Assembly: GCF_004151105.1 (NCBI RefSeq)
Contig: NZ_PHRF01000041.1
Coordinates: 124,001 to 188,000 of the forward strand
Direction: 5' to 3'
Length of the DNA: 64,000 nucleotides
Origin: Streptomyces sp. L-9-10
GTDB taxonomy: Bacteria; Actinomycetota; Actinomycetes; Streptomycetales; Streptomycetaceae
The translations under genes and the position numbers were made by a program. Each line of letters starts with the position of its first letter. The stretch's first letter is position 1. Positions 34,587 to 44,126 of the stretch are shown here, in pieces. The notes below the pieces were generated by a model. It worked only from the letters and a program-made list of their open reading frames with translations, was not told where the DNA came from and did not search any database.

Positions 34587-36479
34587 GTGACTGTGGACCC
34601 TGCGCTCCCGAATCTCTCCGGCCGGACCGAGCGCGGCGACGAGATGCGCACCCCGTTGCGTGACTTCCTGCGTACGGAGACGGGCAGCGCGGCCGTCCTG
34701 CTCGCCGCGGCCCTCGCGGCGCTCGTCTGGGCCAACGCGGGCCCGGGTACGTACGAGGAGTTCTGGCGGACGGTGCTCTCGGTCCATATCGGCTCCGCCG
34801 GGATCTCGCTGGGGCTGCGCGAGTGGGTGAACAGCGGACTCATGACGCTGTTCTTCTTCGTCGTCGGCCTGGAGGCCCGCCGTGAGTTCGACATGGGGGA
34901 ACTGCGCGAACGGAAACGGGTCACGCTCCCGGTGCTCGCCGGCGTCAGCGGCATGCTCGTACCGGTCGCCGTCTTTCTCGCCTTCAACGCCGGACACGCC
35001 TCGGTGCACGGCTGGGGCGCCGCCATGTCCACGGACACGGCGTTCGCGCTGGGCATGCTCGCCGTCTTCGGCAGGCGGCTGCCGCGCGGGCTGCGGGTCT
35101 TCATCCTGACCGTCGCCGTCGTGGACGACTTCGTGGCGCTCGCCGTGATCGCCGTCGCCTACAGCGGGCGCGTCCATGTGGTCGCGCTGATCGTGGCCGT
35201 GCTGATCTTCGGTCTCGTCCTGCTGCTGCGGACCTGGGGAGTGCGCCGGGGCATGGTGTACGGCGTGCTGGCGGTGGCCATCTGGGTGGCGATGCTGGAG
35301 TCCGGGGTCGACCCGGTCGTCACCGGTCTCGCGATGGGCCTGGTGACCTTCGCTTACCCCGCCTCGCGCAGCGATCTGGAGCGGGCGAGCGGACTGTTCC
35401 GGCTCTTCCGAGAACAGCCGACACCGGAGCTGGAACGCACGGCGCGGCTCGGGATCGCCTCGGCGATCTCACCGAACGAGCGGCTCCAGCGGATGTACCA
35501 CCCCTGGACGAGCTATGTGATCGTGCCCGTGTTCGCGCTCGCCAACGCCGGTATCACCATCAGCGGAACCCAGCTGGCGCGGGCCTTCGAGTCGCCGATC
35601 ACCCTCGGCATCCTGTGCGGCTACGTACTGGGCAAGCCCCTCGGCATCCTCGGCTCCTCGCTGCTGACGACCCGGCTGAGCCACGGGCGGCTGCGCCCCC
35701 CGGTCGGCTGGGGCGCCATCGCGGCCGGCGGCACCCTCGCCGGTGTCGGCTTCACGGTCTCGCTGCTGATCGCCACCCTCGCCTTCGACAGCGAACAGCT
35801 GGAGCAGGCCAAGATCGGCATTCTCGCCGCGGTGATCTGCTCGTTCGCCACCACCTGGCTCGTCACACGCGTCATCGGAGCGCTGCCCCGGCAGCGGCGG
35901 ATCCAGGCCCTGCTGGGCAGCGCCGAGGAGATCGTCGATCTCTCCGAACCGGTGGACCCGGACCGCGACCATGTGCGCGGACCACGCGAGGCACCCGTGA
36001 CCGTGGTCGAGTACGGCGACTTCGAATGCCCGTACTGCGGGCAGGCCGAGCCGGTGATCCGCGAGCTGCTCGCCGATTTCGGGGACGTCCGGTACGTCTG
36101 GCGTCATCTCCCGCTCAACGACGTCCACCCGAACGCCCAGCTCGCCGCGGAGGCCGCCGCGGCCGCGGCGGAACAGGGCGCCTTCTGGGAGATGCACGAT
36201 CTGCTGCTCGGCCGCCAGGACGCCCTGCGCCCCGCCGATCTGCTCGGCTACGCGGAGGAGATCGGGCTGGACAGGGACCGGTTCCACCGCGATCTGCGGT
36301 CGCACAAGGGGTCCGCGCGGGTCGCCGAGGATGTCGAGAGCGCCGACACGAGCGGTGTGTCGGGCACTCCCACGTTCTTCGTCAACGGACGACGCCATCA
36401 GGGCGCGTACGACATCGACGCCCTCACCGCCGCCGTACGCGCCGCGAAGGCCCGGTCCGTCCTGGCCGGGCCTCCCTGA
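34587..36479 (+). CDS. nhaA: Na+/H+ antiporter NhaA fused to a C-terminal DsbA-like thioredoxin domain
   Basis: About 630 residues. The first 420 form NhaA: eleven to twelve hydrophobic helices, [16 protein letters not shown], and the ion-binding double Asp in [14 protein letters not shown]. It exchanges sodium for protons across the membrane. Residues from about 450 form a DsbA/thioredoxin-like domain with CPYC in [10 protein letters not shown] and a later cis-Pro in [10 protein letters not shown]. This fusion is known in actinobacteria, where its purpose is unclear. Start codons GTG 34587, GTG 34593 and ATG 34644 are possible; AGGAG at 34572 favours 34587. Confidence 0.9.
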   Translation: MTVDPALPNLSGRTERGDEMRTPLRDFLRTETGSAAVLLAAALAALVWANAGPGTYEEFWRTVLSVHIGSAGISLGLREWVNSGLMTLFFFVVGLEARREFDMGELRERKRVTLPVLAGVSGMLVPVAVFLAFNAGHASVHGWGAAMSTDTAFALGMLAVFGRRLPRGLRVFILTVAVVDDFVALAVIAVAYSGRVHVVALIVAVLIFGLVLLLRTWGVRRGMVYGVLAVAIWVAMLESGVDPVVTGLAMGLVTFAYPASRSDLERASGLFRLFREQPTPELERTARLGIASAISPNERLQRMYHPWTSYVIVPVFALANAGITISGTQLARAFESPITLGILCGYVLGKPLGILGSSLLTTRLSHGRLRPPVGWGAIAAGGTLAGVGFTVSLLIATLAFDSEQLEQAKIGILAAVICSFATTWLVTRVIGALPRQRRIQALLGSAEEIVDLSEPVDPDRDHVRGPREAPVTVVEYGDFECPYCGQAEPVIRELLADFGDVRYVWRHLPLNDVHPNAQLAAEAAAAAAEQGAFWEMHDLLLGRQDALRPADLLGYAEEIGLDRDRFHRDLRSHKGSARVAEDVESADTSGVSGTPTFFVNGRRHQGAYDIDALTAAVRAAKARSVLAGPP

Positions 36480-36488
36480 TCCGGCCGG

Positions 36489-36794
36489 TCAGCCGGGCCC
36501 GCCCTCGCCGGTCAGGGGATGACGTCCGGTCAGGATGAGGCGGACGTCATCGGCCTCCGCGAGACGTCTGATGATCAGCAGCGCGGCCAGACCCGTGGAG
36601 TCGCCCGTCATGGCGGGACCGCAGTGCAGCTCCAGCCGGCTCACGCCCCGGTGGACGCGCAGCAACTGCCGTACGGTGTCCACCACTTCGTACGAGGTCT
36701 CGTCGTCCATCTCGCCGTCGAGCCTGACCTCGACCGTGTCGGAGCGGGGGGTGGTGACGATGATGGTCAGCGGATCGGGAGAAGAAGGGGTCAT
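36489..36794 (-). CDS. STAS-domain anti-sigma factor antagonist
   Basis: A 101-residue single STAS domain. The phosphorylatable Ser is in MTGDSTGLAALL; VEVRLDGEMDD forms an early strand. Such proteins, when dephosphorylated by SpoIIE-type phosphatases, bind HATPase_c anti-sigma kinases and so release a sigma factor. It is convergent with nhaA and divergent from the REC-SpoIIE phosphatase gene at 37065, a likely functional partner. Confidence 0.85.
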   Translation of the reverse strand: MTPSSPDPLTIIVTTPRSDTVEVRLDGEMDDETSYEVVDTVRQLLRVHRGVSRLELHCGPAMTGDSTGLAALLIIRRLAEADDVRLILTGRHPLTGEGGPG

Positions 36795-37064
36795 AGGGGC
36801 ATACCGGGCGTCCTGGCGAGGTGATTCTCGGCACTGCGGCCCAGCACCGTGGTCCTACGCAACGGTCCTCCCCCGCGGCGCGAGGCGCAATCCCCTCCAG
36901 GCGGGATCGATCCATCCGCGAGCGAACCTGTCCTGACCTGGCATTTGTCCACGGAGCAGCGCACCGCCGCGGAGGTGCCGCGCGGATCGGCGCTCAGGTT
37001 GTCGCATATGCTTCCCGCCGGAACGGCGCTGGTCGAACGGCGCCGCCGGGTGAGGGGGTGGAGT

Positions 37065-38381
37065 ATGGCCGAGTTGCCCGTGGGCCTCTCGTCGCGGACC
37101 GCGCGTCCCGCGCGGGGCCGTCGTACCGGCGGGATCGTCACCACGCCCGCGCCGCCCCCCGACGTGTCGCAGAGCGCCGCGGTCGCACGCGACTCCCTCT
37201 GGTCCGTCGACGCGGAGATCCTGCTCGTGGAGGACGACGCGGGCGACGCGCTGCTCGTCGAGGAGATGCTCACCGACAGCGATCTCGACTCCTCTTTCAC
37301 CTGGTGCCAGTCGCTGGCCGAGGGGCAGCGCTTCCTCGCCGGCCGCACCACCCCCGTCTGCGTCCTGCTCGATCTCCATCTGCCCGACGTGCACGGCGTC
37401 GATGCCGTCACCCGTATCCTCCGCGCGGCCCCGGACGCCGCCATCGTGGTCCTCACCGGCATGGCGGAGGGCGAAGCCGGGCTCGCGGCCGTGGCGACCG
37501 GCGCGCAGGACTATCTCGTCAAGGGGCGGATCGACCCGGAGGCGCTGGGCAGGGCTGTCCGCTACGCCCTCCAGCGCAAGCAGGTCGAACAGGCGACCGC
37601 CGCGCTGCGCGCGAACGAGCTGATGGCCAAGGAGAACGCCCGGCTCGAACGCGGACTGCTGCCCGTTCCGCTGCTGCGCGGAGACGATTTCGAGGTGATC
37701 GCCCGGTACGAGCCCGGACGCGCCCACGGTCTGCTGAGCGGTGACTTCTACGATGTCGTCCAGACCGCGGACGGCACGGTGCACGCGGTGATAGGGGACG
37801 TATCGGGGCACGGCGCCGCGGAAGCGGCCCTCGGGGTCTGTCTGCGGGTCGCCTGGCGTACGGCCGTACTGTGCGGGACCGAGCCGCAGGACCTGGTCCC
37901 GCTCCTGGAGGAGATCCTCGTCGCCGAACGGTCCGACCACCATCTCTTCACCACCGTCAGCTCGCTGGTGTTCCCGCCCGGCGGCCGGGAGGTACGGGTC
38001 GTACGCGCGGGCCACCCGGGTCTGCTCGTCCGGGATCGCGGCGAGGTCCGCTGGGAGGAGCCGCCCGTCGGTATGGCCCTCGGACTGCTGCCGGGCACGG
38101 GAAGCTGGACCGAGACCGTGCTTCCGCTGCCGCCCGGCGGCCAGGTGGTGGTCTTCACCGACGGCCTGTTCGAAGGACGTACGGGGCCTTCGACCCGGCT
38201 CGGGGAAGACGGTCTGTTCGAGCTGGCCGGACGGCACAGCGCGCTGCCGGCGAACGCCTTCGTCGACACACTGATCGAGGAGGCCGCCGAGGGCGCTGCC
38301 CCGTACGGCGGACTCGCGGACGATGTCGCCGTCCTCCACCTGGGCTGGGGCGAAACAGGGAGAGCGAGGACGACATGGTGA
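37065..38381 (+). CDS. Response regulator fused to a SpoIIE/PP2C serine phosphatase
   Basis: A 438-residue RsbU/RssB-like protein. Residues 45-170 form a receiver domain (ILLVEDDAGD, phosphoacceptor Asp in VLLDLHLPD, VLTGM, DYLVKG). The remainder is a PP2C-type phosphatase with GLLSGDFYDVV, VIGDVSGHG and LADDVAVLHL as metal ligand motifs. Phosphorylation of the receiver would control dephosphorylation of a STAS antagonist. A GGGGGTGGAG ribosome site precedes ATG 37065. The stop overlaps the histidine kinase start by 7 bases, so the kinase at 38375 is the likely partner. The 270 bases upstream, divergent to the STAS gene, contain no gene I can support. Confidence 0.92.
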   Translation: MAELPVGLSSRTARPARGRRTGGIVTTPAPPPDVSQSAAVARDSLWSVDAEILLVEDDAGDALLVEEMLTDSDLDSSFTWCQSLAEGQRFLAGRTTPVCVLLDLHLPDVHGVDAVTRILRAAPDAAIVVLTGMAEGEAGLAAVATGAQDYLVKGRIDPEALGRAVRYALQRKQVEQATAALRANELMAKENARLERGLLPVPLLRGDDFEVIARYEPGRAHGLLSGDFYDVVQTADGTVHAVIGDVSGHGAAEAALGVCLRVAWRTAVLCGTEPQDLVPLLEEILVAERSDHHLFTTVSSLVFPPGGREVRVVRAGHPGLLVRDRGEVRWEEPPVGMALGLLPGTGSWTETVLPLPPGGQVVVFTDGLFEGRTGPSTRLGEDGLFELAGRHSALPANAFVDTLIEEAAEGAAPYGGLADDVAVLHLGWGETGRARTTW

Positions 38382-40111
38382 GCACGGCCCCCCGCCGGCC
38401 CCCGGAACCGCGCGATGTGAGCGCCCGGCTGTCGGTGCAGGGCTGGATGCGGCTGATTCTGGCGGCCCTGGTGCTGGTGGTGTGCGGCTGCACCGTCGTC
38501 GGCGGTCTGCTGCTGTCGAGGACGAACGACCGCACCAACGAGATCGTCGACCATATCCAGCCCGCCCGTACCAGCGCGTTCCAGCTCCAGAAATCCCTGC
38601 TGGACCAGGAGACCGGCGTGCGCGGCTTCGCGCTGACCGCCGATCCTTCCTTCCTCACGCCGTACGAGCAGGGCCGCCGGGACGAGCGGACGTTCACCGG
38701 GCGGATCGACTCCATCCTGGCGTCCGACCCCCGGCTGAACGCGGACCTCGCCCGCATCACCCACGCCGCGGAACGGTGGCGGCGCGAGGAGGCGGAACCG
38801 CTCATCGCGTCCGTACGGACACGGGGCGCCGAGGCGGCCTCCGCGGACCGGGTGACGCGGAGCAAGGCGCGGTTCGACGAACTGCGTGCTCTCTTCGCCC
38901 TGCAGCAGAGCCATCTCGACACGGCCAGGGACCAGGCGCGGGCGGAGCTCAACGCCGCCCGCTCGCTGCGCGACGCCGTGTTCGTCGTGATCCTGGCCTT
39001 CTTCGTCCTGGCGGTGGTGGGCCTCGCCCTCGTACTGCACCACATGGTGGGCCGGCCGCTGAACGCCCTGCGGACCGCGTCCGACGGCGTACGCGCCGGG
39101 GCGTTCGACCGGCGCATCCAGGTCGGAGGCCCTTCCGATCTCCGAGCCGTGGGCGCCGCCGTCGAGGACATGCGAGCGCGCCTCGCCGACGAGATCGCCG
39201 CGACGCGCTCGCGTGAGGCCCTGCTCGCCGAACAGGCCGAGGAACTGCGCCGCTCGAACTCCGAGCTGGAGCAGTTCGCGTATGTCGCCTCGCACGACCT
39301 CCAGGAACCGCTGCGGAAGGTCGCCTCGTTCTGTCAGCTGCTGGAGAAGCGTTACGGCGATCAGCTGGACGGCCGCGGCAAGCAGTACATCGACTTCGCG
39401 GTCGACGGTGCCAAGCGCATGCAGGTGCTGATCAACGATCTGCTCACCTTCTCCCGGGTCGGACGGGTCCACGACACGTGGCGGACCGTCGAGCTCGACG
39501 CGTCCCTGGACCGCGCGCTGGCCAATCTGGCCCTGGTGATCGAGGAGCAGGACGTCACGGTCGTACGGGACGACCCGCTGCCCGAGGTGACCGGCGATCC
39601 GACCACCCTCACCATGCTCTGGCAGAACCTGGTGGGCAACGCGATCAAGTTCCGCAGGCCCGACGTACCCTGCCGGATCACCATCGGATGCACGCGCGAC
39701 GGCGACATGTGGCAGCTGACCGTCTCGGACAACGGCATCGGGGTCGCGCCCGAGTTCGCCGAGAAGGTCTTCGTCATCTTCCAGCGGCTCCACGCCAGGA
39801 ACGAGTACGAGGGAACCGGCATCGGTCTCGCGCTCTCGCGCAAGATCGTCGAGTTCCACGGCGGCCGGATCCGGCTGGAGCCGGGACCGGAGGGGGGCAC
39901 GTGTATCCCCTTCACACTGCCCGTCATCGAAGAGGCCGGCGAATCCGGGGAACCGGTGACAACGGCGACGGTGACAACGGCGACAGGGAAGCCGGAGGAG
40001 CAGAGGCAGGAAGAAGAACAGACAGGGACACAGAACCCCGAGCTGTCCGCGGGCGAGCGGGCCGGTGACGGCAACGTACCAGCGACCACCCCACCGGGAG
40101 TCACCTCATGA
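38375..40111 (+). CDS. Sensor histidine kinase (CHASE3-HAMP-HisKA-HATPase)
   Basis: A 578-residue membrane sensor kinase. A first transmembrane helix near residues 22-45 is followed by a CHASE3-like extracytoplasmic region (TGVRGFALTADPSFLTPYE), a second helix near 200-225, HAMP, and HisKA with the phosphorylated His in YVASHDLQEPL. The ATPase domain has WQNLVGNAIKF, DNGIGV and GTGIGLALSRKIVEFHGG. The tail is Glu/Thr-rich. It resembles phytochrome-like kinases that pair with Rcp1-type single-domain regulators, and exactly such a gene follows with a 4-base ATGA overlap. The signal is unknown. Confidence 0.92.
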   Translation: MVSTAPRRPPEPRDVSARLSVQGWMRLILAALVLVVCGCTVVGGLLLSRTNDRTNEIVDHIQPARTSAFQLQKSLLDQETGVRGFALTADPSFLTPYEQGRRDERTFTGRIDSILASDPRLNADLARITHAAERWRREEAEPLIASVRTRGAEAASADRVTRSKARFDELRALFALQQSHLDTARDQARAELNAARSLRDAVFVVILAFFVLAVVGLALVLHHMVGRPLNALRTASDGVRAGAFDRRIQVGGPSDLRAVGAAVEDMRARLADEIAATRSREALLAEQAEELRRSNSELEQFAYVASHDLQEPLRKVASFCQLLEKRYGDQLDGRGKQYIDFAVDGAKRMQVLINDLLTFSRVGRVHDTWRTVELDASLDRALANLALVIEEQDVTVVRDDPLPEVTGDPTTLTMLWQNLVGNAIKFRRPDVPCRITIGCTRDGDMWQLTVSDNGIGVAPEFAEKVFVIFQRLHARNEYEGTGIGLALSRKIVEFHGGRIRLEPGPEGGTCIPFTLPVIEEAGESGEPVTTATVTTATGKPEEQRQEEEQTGTQNPELSAGERAGDGNVPATTPPGVTS

Positions 40112-40569
40112 ACACCACGACCGGACCGAACCCCTCCGTACAGCCGATCGAGGTCCTCCTCGTGGAGGACGACGAGGGCGACGAGCTGATGACCCGTGAG
40201 GCGTTCGAGGACAACAAGATCCGCAACACCCTCCATGTGGCGCGCGACGGGGAGGAGGCCCTCGACTTCCTGTACCGGCGCGGCGCTCACGAGAACGCGC
40301 CACGGCCGGATCTCGTCCTGCTCGACCTCAATCTGCCGAAGTACGACGGACGCCAGGTGCTGGAGCGGATCAAGACGGATCCCGACCTCGCGCACATCCC
40401 CGTCGTCGTACTGACCACCTCGTCCGCCGAGGAGGACATCCTCCGCAGCTACAAACTGCACGCCAACGCGTATGTGACCAAGCCGGTCGACCTGGATCAG
40501 TTCATCGCGGCGGTCCGGCAGATCGACGAGTTCTTCGTGAGCGTGGTGCGCCTCCCGGGACGTACGTGA
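40108..40569 (+). CDS. Single-domain response regulator (Rcp1-like)
   Basis: A 153-residue receiver domain without an output domain. It has IEVLLVEDDEGDELM (acidic pocket), the phosphoacceptor Asp in LVLLDLNLPKYDG, VLTTSSAEED and YVTKPVDLDQF (conserved Lys). Its start overlaps the kinase stop (ATGA). Regulators of this type relay phosphate to other proteins; the receiver of the REC-SpoIIE protein or a phosphotransfer step is a possible target. Confidence 0.92.
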   Translation: MNTTTGPNPSVQPIEVLLVEDDEGDELMTREAFEDNKIRNTLHVARDGEEALDFLYRRGAHENAPRPDLVLLDLNLPKYDGRQVLERIKTDPDLAHIPVVVLTTSSAEEDILRSYKLHANAYVTKPVDLDQFIAAVRQIDEFFVSVVRLPGRT

Positions 40570-40669
40570 CCCCCTTCACGAAACCGGTGAGCATACCGAC
40601 GGCGTCTGGGGGCATAAGGGCATCCAGAAGGGGGCCCCGATCGCCCTCACAGGTGTGCGGGGAAGAGCT

Positions 40670-41128
40670 ATGAACGAACGGTCCATCGACGGTGCCGCAT
40701 TCACGGACGCCGTGCGGCCACTGCGCAAGGCGGCCGAATTCAGCGGAGAGCCCGGCTGTATCGCCGCGGCCAGGATGCTCGCCGTCCGCTTTCTGCAGCA
40801 GCTGGAGGCGGAGTGGTTCGCCGCGCTCGGTGAGCGCACGACAGGGGATCTGCTGCTCGTCGTCAGCGAACTGGTCACCAACGCCGAGCGGCACAGCCAT
40901 GGACCGTATCTGCTGGAGCTGGAGGGCACGGACCAGCAGGTGCTCGTCACGGTGTACGACAGCAGCACGACCCTCCCGCACCGCTACGAGCGGGACCCCG
41001 GCCGGCTGGGCGGACACGGTCTGGAGATCGTCCACGCACTGGCCGACCGTCTCAGCGCCGAACGGGTCCCGGTCGGCAAGCGCGTCCAGGCCGCCTTCGA
41101 CCTGGAGCGCCGCCGGGTGTCGACCTGA
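40670..41128 (+). CDS. HATPase_c anti-sigma-type ATP-binding protein
   Basis: A 152-residue protein of the RsbW/SpoIIAB-like ATP-binding group. It has LLLVVSELVTNAERHSHGP (N-box), VTVYDSSTTLP in place of the G1 box, and GRLGGHGLEIVHALADR (G2). Such proteins phosphorylate STAS antagonists and may hold sigma factors. GGGGAAGAG precedes ATG 40670. The DNG acidic motif is reduced to YDSST, so kinase activity is uncertain. Confidence 0.85.
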   Translation: MNERSIDGAAFTDAVRPLRKAAEFSGEPGCIAAARMLAVRFLQQLEAEWFAALGERTTGDLLLVVSELVTNAERHSHGPYLLELEGTDQQVLVTVYDSSTTLPHRYERDPGRLGGHGLEIVHALADRLSAERVPVGKRVQAAFDLERRRVST

Positions 41129-41145
41129 CCCGTGAGACCCGTCCC

Positions 41146-42348
41146 CTACCCCTCCGCCCCGCACTCCTCCGCCCTGCCGAACCAGTCCAGGCAGAGCACC
41201 AGCGCGTCGTCCGTCGACTCGGCCTCGCGGTAGGCGGCCAGCTCGCGGAGCACCGCGCGCGGCACCATCGCCGCGGGCAGCAGACTCGTCGCGCTCATCG
41301 CCCGCGCCAGTGCCCGTTCCCCGTAGACCTCTCCCCGAGGCGAGACCGCCGCGTACACCCCGTCACTGACGAACAGCAGCCGGTCACCCGGCATCACCTG
41401 GAACGCCTGCGCCACATAGTCCGACTCCTCGAACATGCCGAGCGGCAGCTGCGCGTCGAGCGGGATGCGCTCCACGGTCTTGTCCCGCTGCCGCCACAGC
41501 TGCGGCGAACCGGCGTCCACCGCCTCGACCCGTCCCGTGGCGAGCTCGAACCGGAGCAGCAGCGTGGAGACGTACGACGCGCCCCGGTGCTGCTCGTACA
41601 GCGCCTGGTCCGCCAGCGACGCCTGGTCCGCGATTCCGATCCCGGCCCGGCGGGCATTGCGCAGGGCGTTGACGGCGAGATTGGTGAGCAGGGACGCCTG
41701 GATCCCCTCGCCCATTCCATTGGTCACCGCGAGCGTCAGCTCGTCGGCGTCCGCCGCCCAGTCGAAGTTGTCGCCGTGGATGGCGTAGGCGGGCTCCAAC
41801 TGCGCGCCGATGGCGTACTCCCGCGCGGTACAGGCCCGCGCCGGGAGCAGCTCCCACTGCATCTCGGCCGCCAGCGTCAGCCGGGCCGTCCGGCGCGCCC
41901 GCTGGTAGAGATCGGTGTCCCGCTCGGCCACCAGGAGCTCGTGGCCGAGCAGCTCGGCCAGCTGCGTCAGATCCTCCACGGTGTCCGGGGTGGAGCGTTC
42001 GCCCGGCAGCCGGACCGTGAGAATGCCGAGCCGCTCGCCACGGACGGTGACCGGAAGATGGTGGTCCACCGCGTCCCCGTGCCGCACCTGCTGCTCGCGC
42101 GGCTCCTGGCTGCCGAAGGCCCGGCCCTCCGGCGAGTTGTGCAGTGACAGCGTCGGTGCCGCCGGCCGCTGCTCGGCGCGGCCGGTGACCGCGTCGACCC
42201 GCTGGAGCACCGTGAGTCCGTAGTCCGCGAGATAGAGCTGTACGGATGCCGCGCCGTACGCCGTGGCGAGCGCGCCACGGAGCGCGTCCACCAGGGCATG
42301 CGGCGCCGCTGAGCGGACCGCTCTTTCCACATCCGCGAGTAGAGTCAC
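41146..42348 (-). CDS. GAF-SpoIIE-type PP2C phosphatase with altered metal-site residues
   Basis: A 400-residue protein: a GAF-like domain (about 15-160) and a SpoIIE-type phosphatase domain (about 190-395). The motif IHGDNFDWA keeps the first Asp pair, but the usual GDVxGHG reads TNGMGEG, replacing an Asp metal ligand by Asn; the final STDDALVL is kept. It may be a weak phosphatase or a binding protein. It is convergent with the ATPase at 40670 and divergent from the MarR gene. Confidence 0.85.
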   Translation of the reverse strand: MTLLADVERAVRSAAPHALVDALRGALATAYGAASVQLYLADYGLTVLQRVDAVTGRAEQRPAAPTLSLHNSPEGRAFGSQEPREQQVRHGDAVDHHLPVTVRGERLGILTVRLPGERSTPDTVEDLTQLAELLGHELLVAERDTDLYQRARRTARLTLAAEMQWELLPARACTAREYAIGAQLEPAYAIHGDNFDWAADADELTLAVTNGMGEGIQASLLTNLAVNALRNARRAGIGIADQASLADQALYEQHRGASYVSTLLLRFELATGRVEAVDAGSPQLWRQRDKTVERIPLDAQLPLGMFEESDYVAQAFQVMPGDRLLFVSDGVYAAVSPRGEVYGERALARAMSATSLLPAAMVPRAVLRELAAYREAESTDDALVLCLDWFGRAEECGAEG

Positions 42349-42426
42349 TGTCGTTCAGGCCTTCTTCTTCCAGGGGCGGATCCGTCCGGGCTGACAAAGG
42401 CCCATCGCGGATGAAAGGGTGGATCG

Positions 42427-42942
42427 ATGTCCCGTTTCACCGGTCAGCCGTACCCGAGCGAACAGGTTGCCGAGGCCGCCTGCGCCGCCTCGGAGCTGCT
42501 TGAGGTGCTGTGGGGGCGTGGTCAGGAGGCCGCGCCTTCCGGACCGGTCTCGCCTTCCCAGCTACGGGCCCTTCTCGTCATCGAAAAGCGCGAGGGCGCG
42601 AATCTGCGCACGCTGGGAGAGGTCCTCGGCTCGCGTCCTTCCTCGTTGAGCAGGCTCTGTGACCGGATGGAGGCCATGGGTCTTGTGGTCCGTTCGCCCA
42701 GCCCGACGAGCCGGCGTGAGGTCGAGCTGAGGCTGAGCCGTCGGGGTCACCAGGTGCTGGACGAGTACCGCGCCTTCCGTACCCGTGAGGTCGGACTCGT
42801 ACTGGAGCAGATGGATCCCTCGGACATCATGACGCTCACGGCGGGCCTGGCGGCGTTCCGCGCGGCGGCGAACGAGCGTCTGGGAGCCGTGGACGGCGCA
42901 CCCGCCGATTCCGGACGGAGCCACGTGGCGGACAGCGCGTAG
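42427..42942 (+). CDS. MarR-family transcriptional regulator
   Basis: A 171-residue winged-helix protein. The HTH is around NLRTLGEVLGSRPSSLSRLCDRME and the wing around VRSPSPTSRREVELRLSRRG. MarR dimers bind short palindromes and respond to small molecules or redox changes. It is divergent from the GAF-phosphatase gene and shares a 78-base gap with it, so autoregulation and control of that gene are likely. Confidence 0.88.
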   Translation: MSRFTGQPYPSEQVAEAACAASELLEVLWGRGQEAAPSGPVSPSQLRALLVIEKREGANLRTLGEVLGSRPSSLSRLCDRMEAMGLVVRSPSPTSRREVELRLSRRGHQVLDEYRAFRTREVGLVLEQMDPSDIMTLTAGLAAFRAAANERLGAVDGAPADSGRSHVADSA

Positions 42943-43044
42943 CTTCATTCAGGCCCACTTCCTGGCTGGGACACACTGAGCGTCGTGCACGGGTGTTGTG
43001 CGGAAACAGTGAACAGATTGTTGCGCAGGAGGGAATGTTGTCAA

Positions 43045-43485
43045 ATGGCAACTATCGCTTCTATCGTGTCTCTCGTGAGGCGCTCTCCCGCCCCTCCGTC
43101 AGGCACCCGAAGGATCCCCGTGCAACCTCCGCACAGTGCAGGTCAGACCATGCGAATGACCGCGAGACAGGTCGGCGACGCCATCGTTCTCGCCCTCCGT
43201 GGTGATCTCGACCTGGAGAGCATCGCCCCACTCGCCCCCGCGGTGGGGGAGGCGGGCCGGACGGTGACGGGGCCCGTCGTCGTGGACTTGTCCGGCGTCG
43301 ACTTCGCCGACTCCACCACGGTGAACGTGCTGCTCCGGGCCCGTGGTGAGCTGGGCGCGCGGCTGCGGCTGGCCCAGCCCTCCGCTTTCGTGCGGCGGTT
43401 GTTCGACGTCATCGGGCTGGAGCAGGCACTGCCCGTGTACGAAACGGTCGAGGACGCCCTCGCGGTGACCGGCCCGGCGGGGTGA
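43045..43485 (+). CDS. STAS-domain anti-sigma factor antagonist
   Basis: About 146 residues. The STAS domain begins near MRMTARQVGDAIVLALRGDLD and has the Ser region VDFADSTTVNVLL; the last strand is followed by AFVRRLFDVIGLEQALP. The start is uncertain: ATG 43045 has AGGAGG 12 bases upstream, further than usual; ATG 43150 would give just the STAS domain. It is a second potential substrate for the nearby phosphatases and ATPases. Confidence 0.8.
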   Translation: MATIASIVSLVRRSPAPPSGTRRIPVQPPHSAGQTMRMTARQVGDAIVLALRGDLDLESIAPLAPAVGEAGRTVTGPVVVDLSGVDFADSTTVNVLLRARGELGARLRLAQPSAFVRRLFDVIGLEQALPVYETVEDALAVTGPAG

Positions 43486-43486
43486 C

Positions 43487-43505
43487 GGCCCTCGGGCCGA
43501 GGGCC
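43487..43505 (+). terminator. Hairpin after the STAS gene
   Basis: GGCCCTCGG and CCGAGGGCC pair around a single central G immediately after the STAS stop codon. It is a likely transcription end, without a T-run. Confidence 0.5.
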
Positions 43506-43616
43506 TGACGGCCCCCGTACGAAGAAAGGCGCTCTCGGGCTCTTCGCTGTCGATTGCTGGGGTAAACGACGTGAGGAGATGGCCGCGAGACAAGCCCAAC
43601 CGACGGGGTGAGCCCG

Positions 43617-44036
43617 ATGTACCACCCGCTGACGCACGACGACCAGCCCCTCGACCATATCGAGTGGTCCTGTCAGCCAGAAGTGGCGGCTGAGGCGAGG
43701 GACGTGACATATGGGTTCATCGCCGGTCTGAGCCCGGCGCCGTCCCCGCACACCTCCCAGAATCTGGTGCTGGTGGTCTCCGAACTGGTCACCAACGCTC
43801 TGCGTCACGCGGGGGAGGTGACCTCTTTGCAACTGCGCGCGGACCGCGGCAGCCTCCAGATCGTGGTGAACGATCCGAACCCCGCCCCGCCACTGGACCG
43901 CACGCCCGACCTCACCGGCCGGAGCGGCGGGTTCGGCTGGCCGATGGTCCAGCGACTGGCGGAGCGAGTGACCGTACGGCCGCGCGCGGGCGGCGGCAAG
44001 GCGATCCGGGCGGTGCTCGCCAGGCGGTCGGCCTAG
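43617..44036 (+). CDS. HATPase_c anti-sigma-type ATP-binding protein
   Basis: A 139-residue protein like the one at 40670: LVLVVSELVTNALRHAGE (N-box), IVVNDPNPAPP in the G1 position and GGFGWPMVQRLAERVTVRP (G2). GTG 43608 or ATG 43617 could start it; GGGGTGAG lies just before 43617. It is probably a serine kinase or binding partner for the STAS protein encoded just upstream. Confidence 0.85.
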   Translation: MYHPLTHDDQPLDHIEWSCQPEVAAEARDVTYGFIAGLSPAPSPHTSQNLVLVVSELVTNALRHAGEVTSLQLRADRGSLQIVVNDPNPAPPLDRTPDLTGRSGGFGWPMVQRLAERVTVRPRAGGGKAIRAVLARRSA

Positions 44037-44095
44037 GCGGGTACGTCCGAAGAGGCCCGCCCCGCTGGAATGCCCGCCCCGTCGGCCCGCCCCGT

Positions 44096-44120
44096 CGGCC
44101 CGCCCCGCCGGGGCGGGCCG
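44096..44120. terminator. Perfect 12-bp hairpin
   Basis: CGGCCCGCCCCG pairs with CGGGGCGGGCCG around one central base. It is the last of a run of GCCCGCCCCG repeats starting near 44055. It separates the signalling cluster from the promoter of the sugar operon. Confidence 0.65.
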
Positions 44121-44126
44121 CACCCG

